DNA of 40,523 nt from an uncultured Bacteroidales bacterium. Lineage in GTDB: Bacteria; Bacteroidota; Bacteroidia; Bacteroidales; Bacteroidaceae. The translations under genes and the position numbers were made by a program. The stretch lies in NCBI GenBank assembly GCA_902798685.1, contig CADBXO010000022.1:1-40523 (forward strand), read 5' to 3'. Under the pieces are notes generated by a model, which saw nothing but the letters and a program-made list of their open reading frames with translations, searched no databases and was not told the origin of the DNA. Positions 34,704 to 40,523 of this stretch are shown here, piece after piece; within the stretch, counting starts at the first letter, position 1; every line of letters begins with the position of its first letter.

Positions 34704-35744
34704 ATGAAAATGAATTTCGGCGGTGTCATTGAAGAGGTAATGACACGTGAGGAGTTCCCGCTGGAGAAAGCCCGCGAGGTACTCAAGAATGAGACAATTG
34801 CAGTTATAGGTTACGGTGTTCAGGGTCCTGGACAGGCTTGCAACCTTCGCGACAACGGTTTCAACGTAATCGTTGGCCAGCGTCAGGGCAAGACCTATGA
34901 CAAGGCCGTTGCTGACGGTTGGGTTCCCGGCAAGACTCTCTTCTCTATCGAGGAGGCTGCTGAGAAAGGTACAATCATCTGCATGCTTCTGTCTGACGCA
35001 GCTCAGATGCAGCAGTGGCCCAACATCAAGCCTTACCTGACCGCAGGCAAGACTCTCTACTTCTCACACGGTTTCGCTATCACCTGGAACGACCGCACAG
35101 GCGTTGTTCCTCCCAAGGATATCGATGTTATCATGGTTGCTCCTAAGGGTTCAGGTACATCACTCCGTACCATGTTCCTTGAGGGTCGCGGTCTGAACAG
35201 CTCATACGCTGTATATCAGGATGCATCAGGCAAGGCTCTTGAGAAGGTTCTTGCATTCGGTATCGGTATCGGTTCAGGTTACCTGTTCGAGACCACATTC
35301 ATCCGCGAGGCTACATCAGACCTCACCGGTGAGCGCGGTTCACTGATGGGTGCTATCCAGGGTCTGCTCCTGGCTCAGTATGAGGTTCTCCGTGAGAACG
35401 GTCACACTCCCTCTGAGGCATTCAACGAGACAGTTGAGGAGCTCACTCAGTCACTCATGCCTCTGTTCGCACAGAAGGGTATGGACTGGATGTACGCCAA
35501 CTGCTCAACCACTGCACAGCGCGGTGCTCTTGACTGGATGGGCCCGTTCCACGATGCAATCAAGCCCGTTGTTCAGAAGCTCTATGCAAGCGTTAAGAGC
35601 GGTAACGAGGCTCAGATTTCAATCGACAGCAACTCAAAGCCCGGCTATCGTGAGGGTCTTGAGAAAGAGCTGGCTGCCCTGCGCGACAGCGAGATGTGGC
35701 AGACCGGTGCTGTTGTACGCAAGCTCCGTCCTGAGAACAACTGA
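34704..35744 (+). CDS. ilvC: Ketol-acid reductoisomerase (NADP+)
   Basis: The 346-residue class I enzyme isomerises and reduces acetolactate and acetohydroxybutyrate, the second step of the pathway. The nucleotide-binding motif is VIGYGVQGPGQACNLRDNG, followed by VGQRQGKTYD, whose arginine contacts the cofactor phosphate. The HGF(A)ITWN, PKGSGTSLR and ERG-SLMGAIQGLLLAQYE motifs mark the metal and substrate site. It lies 35 bases after ilvN, a larger gap than those between the other ilv genes. It uses more T-ending codons (GCT, GTT, GGT), as ppiD and exbB do, which may reflect higher expression. Confidence 0.97.
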   Translation: MKMNFGGVIEEVMTREEFPLEKAREVLKNETIAVIGYGVQGPGQACNLRDNGFNVIVGQRQGKTYDKAVADGWVPGKTLFSIEEAAEKGTIICMLLSDAAQMQQWPNIKPYLTAGKTLYFSHGFAITWNDRTGVVPPKDIDVIMVAPKGSGTSLRTMFLEGRGLNSSYAVYQDASGKALEKVLAFGIGIGSGYLFETTFIREATSDLTGERGSLMGAIQGLLLAQYEVLRENGHTPSEAFNETVEELTQSLMPLFAQKGMDWMYANCSTTAQRGALDWMGPFHDAIKPVVQKLYASVKSGNEAQISIDSNSKPGYREGLEKELAALRDSEMWQTGAVVRKLRPENN

Positions 35745-35760
35745 TCATAAGAGATCATAC

Positions 35761-35800
35761 AAAAAAGAATCCCTCGGAAATCTCCGAGGGATTCTTTTTT
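35761..35800. terminator. Bidirectional terminator between ilvC and the ppiD-like gene
   Basis: Arms at 35761-35778 and 35783-35800 pair perfectly over 18 bp (core GAATCCCTCGGA) with loop AATC. A-run and T-run on opposite sides let it end both convergent transcripts. Confidence 0.92.
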
Positions 35801-35814
35801 ATGTTCGGTACAGA

Positions 35815-37953
35815 TTAGAAAATCTTGTAGCGGTTGTCAACTACCTTAGCCTGATAGTAGAGCTCCTCAAGTACAGAACCCATGATACGGCTTGAAACCA
35901 TAGAGCGTGTGCGCAGTGACTCTGTCTTCTCGTCAAACTCAGCGGTGTAACGGTCATCAGAGATCTTCTCAGCTACGAATGCGCAATACTCACCCTGCAT
36001 GGGAACGGTAAGTTCGTTCTTCTCCAGATTGAATACGCTGGGACCTACGATAGCCTCATTTGAAACGATAGCTGAAATGTATGCGTCATTGTTGAAGTTC
36101 AAAGACCTGATGGTATCGAATCTTACAACGTCCATAGCCTTGAGCTCATCGATGCTCTTACCTGCAAGCTGTCCCTTGAGAATCTCAAACTTCTTGTTGT
36201 TGAGAGTCTTGAGTGACAGAGAAGCTGTTGCATCCTGGATGCTGCGTGTGCCGCGCGGATGAATCTTCTCAACACCTACAGCAAGAAGATGATCGTTGGC
36301 GTTTCCAACCTCATAGATACGTGATACCTCGCCCTCCTGAGCCTCAAATGCCCAACGAAGAGCCTCACGTGACTTGGCAACACCACCTATGTTATGGTTG
36401 TAGTTCTCAAAACCGGGGTAGTAGAGCAGACGGAAGTCTGAATCCTCGGCATTGTTCTTGAGATCCTCAACTGTTGTGTTCTGTGACAGGAATGCGCTCA
36501 GCTTGTTGTAAGCTGCATTGCTGGTCTCCTCGCTGAACTCTACAGGACGCTTTACAACTGCAAGGTTGTATTTCTTGAGAGGAGTCTTAACATCTGAAAC
36601 CTTGATGACAAGGATTACTCCCTGTACATTGATTCTGGTAACATCACCCTTCTTCATTGAGTTAAGGGTATTTACATAGAGAGCATTCTCACCGTCAATT
36701 GCTGCAGGCTCATATGAATCAGCGGCAAGCCACTGCTCGGGAGCTGACTGACCGTAGTTCTGAGCGATTGCCTGGAAATCGGCACCTCTCTTCTTGGCAG
36801 CGGTAATGATGCTGTCGGCACGCTTGATGGCAGCAGCCTCATCCTCCATGTCAACCTGAATCAGAGCGAACTGGATTGAGTCATAACCTGTAGTGCTTGA
36901 GATATACTTGAATGCATTGTATGTATCGTCAAATGCGTTGTAGTAAGGACCGAAGACCTCGCCTACCTTAACTGAGTCGAGTCTTGCAGCAACATCATCA
37001 GGCAGGTTCTTGGCTGAACGTGCAACCTCGCTGAATGACTCAACTGAACCGGCGCGGCGCAGGAATGAAGCATAATCCTCAACGTCACCCTCCATCTGGT
37101 CAACGATATCACTAACCTCAGCAAGCAGAGCATCGCGGTCAGCCTGGCTGGGAAGGATCTCATAGTCGATGTAAACGATGTCACGGTTCTCAGAGTAGTT
37201 GTAGAGAGCCGGCTTAGCCTCATTGTAAACCTTCTTGAGGTCTGATGTGGTAACCTTGGCGTCTGCATCAGGAACTGATGAGTAGGGAACCAGAGCCATC
37301 AGGACATCAGCTCTCATGATACGGTTGTCAAATGCACTCTTTGAAGCAACGGGGTTGCAAAGCAGAGAAGCCTTTACAAGTGATGTATACTTGTCATAGA
37401 GCAGATTGCTCTTGATGTTCTTCTCGATGAAGAGCCAGTAGTTGTACATGCTCTGATAGTACTGATACTCCTCGGCCTGAACCATAGAGGGATCCATCTC
37501 CTTGTAGAAGGCGAGGAAGCTCTTGAGTACATCTGCATCAAAACCACCGTCTGTAGTGCTGAACGGAGTTCTTGCAAGAATAGGATCTGCACCGCGCTCG
37601 ATTACATCCCTAACCTCAGCATCAGTAACGGTAAGACCGATAGCCTTAGCCTCAGCCTCAATGATACGGGTGCGGACCATGGTAGCCCAAACCTCATCCT
37701 TAAGATTGTTCTGATCCTCCTCTGTGATGTCTGAAATCTGATTTGCGAACTTGACTACGTCTGTGTAGATTTCAAGTTCATCCTGGAAATCCATAGCAGT
37801 GATATCCTCACCTGCAATTGTACCTACATACTGGATTCCCTGGTTGGGACGGATAATCTTCCATGCGTCACCGAGAATAAAGGCGAGCATAGCAAGACCG
37901 ATAACGATAAGAAGCAGTGGTCCTTTGCTTCTGATACTCTGTAATGTTGCCAT
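35815..37953 (-). CDS. PpiD/SurA-like membrane-anchored peptidyl-prolyl isomerase/chaperone
   Basis: The 712-residue protein has a short cytoplasmic start, one membrane segment (about 12-30, GPLLLIVIGLAMLAFILGD) and a large periplasmic part. A SurA-N-like chaperone region (about 40-250) includes the motif RTRIIEAEAKAIGLTVTDAEVRDVI. The middle (about 330-460) resembles a parvulin-type fold (ADFQAIAQNYGQSAPEQW) but the active-site residues are not clear, so isomerase activity is uncertain. Bacteroidota proteins of this kind are annotated as SurA N-terminal or PpiD-like and probably help fold exported proteins. Its promoter lies about 70 bases upstream. Confidence 0.85.
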   Translation of the reverse strand: MATLQSIRSKGPLLLIVIGLAMLAFILGDAWKIIRPNQGIQYVGTIAGEDITAMDFQDELEIYTDVVKFANQISDITEEDQNNLKDEVWATMVRTRIIEAEAKAIGLTVTDAEVRDVIERGADPILARTPFSTTDGGFDADVLKSFLAFYKEMDPSMVQAEEYQYYQSMYNYWLFIEKNIKSNLLYDKYTSLVKASLLCNPVASKSAFDNRIMRADVLMALVPYSSVPDADAKVTTSDLKKVYNEAKPALYNYSENRDIVYIDYEILPSQADRDALLAEVSDIVDQMEGDVEDYASFLRRAGSVESFSEVARSAKNLPDDVAARLDSVKVGEVFGPYYNAFDDTYNAFKYISSTTGYDSIQFALIQVDMEDEAAAIKRADSIITAAKKRGADFQAIAQNYGQSAPEQWLAADSYEPAAIDGENALYVNTLNSMKKGDVTRINVQGVILVIKVSDVKTPLKKYNLAVVKRPVEFSEETSNAAYNKLSAFLSQNTTVEDLKNNAEDSDFRLLYYPGFENYNHNIGGVAKSREALRWAFEAQEGEVSRIYEVGNANDHLLAVGVEKIHPRGTRSIQDATASLSLKTLNNKKFEILKGQLAGKSIDELKAMDVVRFDTIRSLNFNNDAYISAIVSNEAIVGPSVFNLEKNELTVPMQGEYCAFVAEKISDDRYTAEFDEKTESLRTRSMVSSRIMGSVLEELYYQAKVVDNRYKIF

Positions 37954-37983
37954 TTTTATTGTTGTTTTTATTCGTTTTTGCCT

Positions 37984-38004
37984 AAAAAAAATCCGCTAAT
38001 GCGG
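37984..38004 (-). terminator. Weak terminator or attenuator in the ppiD leader
   Basis: On the minus strand CCGC-ATTA-GCGG is followed by AT and a run of eight T. The stem is short. It lies between the proposed ppiD -7 box and the start codon, so it may end the upstream CorC transcript or attenuate ppiD. Confidence 0.4.
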
Positions 38005-38015
38005 GTAAAAGCGCA

Positions 38016-38047
38016 CAAAAATACTAAAAAATGTTCTAAAACTCCAA
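38016..38047 (-). promoter_or_regulatory. Promoter of the ppiD-like gene
   Basis: On the minus strand TTGG at 38047-38044 and TATTTTTG at 38023-38016 are about 20-21 bases apart, matching the TTTG/TAnnTTTG pattern. Confidence 0.55.
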
Positions 38048-38054
38048 TTAGCGC

Positions 38055-39314
38055 TTATTTATTTAATGTAAGTTCCACCAGCTCAATCTTGGTATCACCG
38101 CGTTTCAGTATCCTGAATGAATAATCACCTACGTTTATCTTCTCGTTAACCTTGGGGAAGCCCTTGGTCTTTGTAAGGATAAGACCTCCCACGGTCATAT
38201 ATTCATCGGACTCCGGAATATCCAGACCGAACATGGAGTTCACCTTGTCAATCTCCATTCGGCCCGACAGCAGGTAACCGTCATCGGTCTTCTTGGCAAT
38301 CAGATTCTGAACATCATGTTCATCCTCAATCTCACCCAGAATCTCCTCGATTATATCCTCAAGAGATACTATTCCCGATGTGCCGCCGAACTCGTCAACA
38401 ACCACGGCAAGGCTCTTCTTGCGCGCCATAAGCTGTTTCATAAGCTTTTGGGCTGCAAGGGTTTCGGGTACGAATGGCACAGTCTGTATATGGTCGTGCC
38501 AATCATTCTTATGTCTGAAAAGTTCCGATGAGTGTATGTAACCTATGATATGGTCCATATCCTCGTCATAAACCAGGATCTTGGAGTAGCCGGTCTCTAT
38601 GAACATCTCCCTGAGCGCGTTCCATGAAACACCCTTCTCCACCGCACACACCTCATTGCGGGGTACCATGCAGTCGCGTGTCTTGACATTTGAGAAATCA
38701 AGCACATTCTGGAAAATACGCACCTCCTGATCCGGCTGGCTGTTCTCCTCGTTTCCTGACAGTGCCGACTGGACAAAATAGTCCAGGTCCACCTTTGAGA
38801 AAGCCTTTGCGGTGTTCTCCTTGTCTATCCGTACGCCCAACATCCTGAGCAGCATACGTGACAGCCAGGTGGTGAAGAGGGATATGGGATAGAGGATTAT
38901 GTAAATCAGATAGATGGGGAATGCCAGGAAATTGAGTTTGCCGTTGGGATTGAAACGGAATATCGTTTTGGGAACGAACTCACCTACCACAATTACGATG
39001 GCAGTCGATATCAGAGTCTCAATGACAATCATCAGGAACTCATTGGCGATAAGTCCTGCCGGCACAAGCATCTCTATCAGATGAGCCATCATCGTACTGT
39101 AGAGCACAAGCGCGATGTTGTTGCCCACCAGCATCGTGGAGATGTAGATGTTGGGGTTACGGAAGAATCTCTCCAGAAGACGGGAGCTGAACGTATGACG
39201 CTCCACATCCATCTCAAACCTGAGGCGGTCGGCCGATACAAAGGCTATCTCAAGCCCTGAAAACAGCGCCGAGAAGAACAGCGCCACAAGCATTATGATG
39301 AGAGTGTGGCTCAT
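38055..39314 (-). CDS. CNNM/CorC-family (hemolysin C-like) membrane transporter
   Basis: The 419-residue protein has a CNNM (DUF21) membrane domain (about 1-180) with about four helices (LIIMLVALFFSALFSGLEIAF; ISTMLVGNNIALVLYSTMM). Two CBS domains (about 205-320; VPRNEVCAVEKGVSWNALREMFI and the following VVDEFGGTSGIVSLEDIIEEILGEIEDE) and a CorC/HlyC C-terminal domain (about 330-415) follow. Such proteins are linked to magnesium or other cation export; in Bacteroidota the related GldE is linked to gliding lipoprotein GldD, but no gld genes are here. The start overlaps the lptC stop by four bases (ATGA). Confidence 0.93.
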   Translation of the reverse strand: MSHTLIIMLVALFFSALFSGLEIAFVSADRLRFEMDVERHTFSSRLLERFFRNPNIYISTMLVGNNIALVLYSTMMAHLIEMLVPAGLIANEFLMIVIETLISTAIVIVVGEFVPKTIFRFNPNGKLNFLAFPIYLIYIILYPISLFTTWLSRMLLRMLGVRIDKENTAKAFSKVDLDYFVQSALSGNEENSQPDQEVRIFQNVLDFSNVKTRDCMVPRNEVCAVEKGVSWNALREMFIETGYSKILVYDEDMDHIIGYIHSSELFRHKNDWHDHIQTVPFVPETLAAQKLMKQLMARKKSLAVVVDEFGGTSGIVSLEDIIEEILGEIEDEHDVQNLIAKKTDDGYLLSGRMEIDKVNSMFGLDIPESDEYMTVGGLILTKTKGFPKVNEKINVGDYSFRILKRGDTKIELVELTLNK

Positions 39315-39874
39315 TTGTTCTCAGTGATCGGGAAAATACCTTCAGTCTTGCGGATAGTATACTCGGTCATACTCTGGTTTGAGTTGAAACCACGACCTAC
39401 AAGTATCTGTTTTTCCTGCTTGATATGTATGACGCTGTCGGAGTACATCCTTTCATTGCGGTTGTTCACGAACAGCTCAGGGGTATCGAACTCCTCATTC
39501 CTGATGTTCTCGGCATGGACATTCTTTTTAAGATGCCATAACTCGTCATCAATCATGTAATAGGCGGTATCCGCCACGAGTTTTGACTCCACCTGCATGA
39601 GAGTGTCCAGAATCTCAAGCATTACCCCCTGCTCCATACTGTAGAAGGGAGGCTTCATCTTGTCGAATATCTTCCACTCCTCGGCTATCACATGATAGCG
39701 TATGACTCCGTTCTCGGATATGTACATATCCACACCACGGGTGGTTATGACCGATGTGGAGTCACGACTTGTCACCGCCGGTCCCAACTGCTTGTCCTTG
39801 TTTCCGCAGGAGAGGCAGAAAAACGACGAGACAACCGCCAGAATGACGGTTGCCAGGTACGTTATCTTTTTCAT
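39311..39874 (-). CDS. lptC: LPS export protein LptC
   Basis: Starting at the ATG at 39874 gives 187 residues and a clean N-terminal hydrophobic segment with a lipobox-like FFCLSC (Cys23). The longer reading adds nine unlikely residues. The body is the LptC beta-jellyroll of Bacteroidota (VDMYISENGVIRYHVIAEEWKIFD, then LVADTAYYMIDDELWHLKKNVHAENI). LptC receives lipopolysaccharide from the inner-membrane LptBFG complex and passes it to the periplasmic bridge. E. coli LptC is membrane-anchored; here a lipoprotein form seems likely. It overlaps the CorC-like gene and follows the TPR gene by 27 bases. Confidence 0.85.
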   Translation of the reverse strand: MKKITYLATVILAVVSSFFCLSCGNKDKQLGPAVTSRDSTSVITTRGVDMYISENGVIRYHVIAEEWKIFDKMKPPFYSMEQGVMLEILDTLMQVESKLVADTAYYMIDDELWHLKKNVHAENIRNEEFDTPELFVNNRNERMYSDSVIHIKQEKQILVGRGFNSNQSMTEYTIRKTEGIFPITENK

Positions 39875-39901
39875 CGGTTCAAGACCGGTGGTTTGTATCA
39901 T

Positions 39902-40523
39902 TTATCTGATAGTGGTAGTCTCGTTGATCCAGCCCTTGATCTCGATCTGATCACCTACCTTGTAACCAAGCATGAACAGGTCGTTGGCATCCGGGCACTG
40001 TTTCTTATAGGTGCTGATGAGCTCGTTGGCCTTGGCAGCTACTGAAGGATCAACCTTCTTGGCCTGCTCCAGCTTGTCGATAACTGCAAAGTAAGCGCAA
40101 CGGTTCAGAGCGGGCTCACTTGTCCAGTCACGCTTTACATAGTAGAGCTGAGCCAGAAGGATGTAAGCATCACCTCTGTTGGGGTTGTTCTGCAGGCACT
40201 TCTGCAGGCATGAACGACTGCGGTCGTAGTTCTCCTTTGCGAAGTAGAGGGTTGCCATCAGGTAATAGGTACCTGCAATGCTGGTCTTATCATCATCAAG
40301 CTCGATGGCCTGGTTGTAATACTCAATAGCCTTCTCGGTATCGTCACGCTGCTTGTAGTAGAGAGCACCCAGAGCCTTTGCGGTTCTTGCAGAAGGCTGG
40401 ATGGCGTGAGCATACTCAGAAGCTGCAAAGTAAGCGTCGCTTGAGTTGCACTCGAACATCTGCATGATCTTAACGACCTTGGTCAGATACTCAAGGTTAT
40501 CCTTGTTTGCCTCGATCTTGGGA
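39902..40523 (-). CDS. Tetratricopeptide repeat protein, 5' partial
   Basis: The frame is open to the window edge: residues PKIEANKDNLEYLTKVVKI precede the first internal ATG at 40465. So the start lies outside. About 205 residues are visible, mostly TPR units: AKALGALYYKQRDDTEKAIEYYNQAIELD, then TSIAGTYYLMATLYFAKENYDRSRSCLQKCL and GDAYILLAQLYY. The C-terminal 40 residues are less repetitive and end with YKVGDQIEIKGWINETTTIR. TPR proteins act as protein-interaction scaffolds. Placed before lptC and the CorC-like gene, it is probably part of the same envelope operon; no specific partner is evident. Confidence 0.85.
   Translation of the reverse strand, partial: PKIEANKDNLEYLTKVVKIMQMFECNSSDAYFAASEYAHAIQPSARTAKALGALYYKQRDDTEKAIEYYNQAIELDDDKTSIAGTYYLMATLYFAKENYDRSRSCLQKCLQNNPNRGDAYILLAQLYYVKRDWTSEPALNRCAYFAVIDKLEQAKKVDPSVAAKANELISTYKKQCPDANDLFMLGYKVGDQIEIKGWINETTTIR

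Overview
The window comes from a Bacteroidales-type (Bacteroidota) chromosome of roughly balanced base composition. The evidence is TAnnTTTG-like -7 promoter boxes (for example before secA, ilvD, the tetR-efflux operon and ppiD), few Shine-Dalgarno sequences, ATGA-type gene overlaps, many lipoproteins with LxxC lipoboxes, a fimbrillin-like lipoprotein, a PorE-like OmpA lipoprotein, a DUF3810 protein and an ExbB-ExbD-ExbD cluster. No rRNA, CRISPR array, insertion sequence or prophage is visible. Genus cannot be fixed from the sequence alone.

Layout. 1-2.6 kb: the end of an ECF sigma factor gene, a multi-pass membrane protein whose end is shifted by a 23-bp tandem duplication, and a beta-propeller-like exported protein. 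2.6-7.4 kb: a TPR/PD40/OmpA lipoprotein, a convergent RsmF-like rRNA methyltransferase, and thyA-folA. 7.4-9.7 kb: a TonB/Tol-type energising cluster (exbB, a membrane protein, two exbD), in which exbB carries an internal deletion. 9.8-12.1 kb: tRNA-Ser(GGA), lpxK and thiL. 12.1-18.7 kb: a TetR-controlled tripartite RND efflux operon (tetR-tolC-MFP-RND-PII-like) with a clear palindromic operator; the RND pump gene is split by a one-base frameshift. 18.8-22.8 kb: three exported proteins of unknown function. 22.9-26.7 kb: secA and a small acidic protein. 27.1-29 kb: a small Gly-Gly peptide gene plus a fimbrillin-like lipoprotein, bracketed by a 43-bp direct repeat. 29-30.4 kb: a DUF3810 putative metalloprotein, then a 197-bp element with perfect 25-bp inverted ends. 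30.4-35.8 kb: ilvD-ilvB-ilvN-ilvC preceded by what looks like a complete ribosome-mediated attenuator (Val/Ile-rich leader peptide, antiterminator, terminator). 35.8-40.5 kb: a PpiD/SurA-like envelope chaperone, a CorC/CNNM transporter, LptC and a TPR protein.

How the genes work together. Much of the window serves the envelope: lipid A synthesis (lpxK), LPS export (lptC), protein export and folding (secA, ppiD-like), outer membrane energisation (exbB/D), drug or metabolite efflux, and surface lipoproteins. Housekeeping metabolism is folate/thymidylate (thyA-folA), thiamine diphosphate (thiL) and branched-chain amino acids (ilv). ThiL makes the cofactor used by IlvB, although the two genes are not linked.

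The most notable points are the ilv attenuator, the inverted-repeat element just upstream of it, the repeat-flanked peptide/lipoprotein cassette, the efflux operator, and three separate reading-frame lesions (positions ~1255, ~9105 and ~14716). The lesions are either real mutations or assembly errors and should be checked against reads before any loss of function is claimed.
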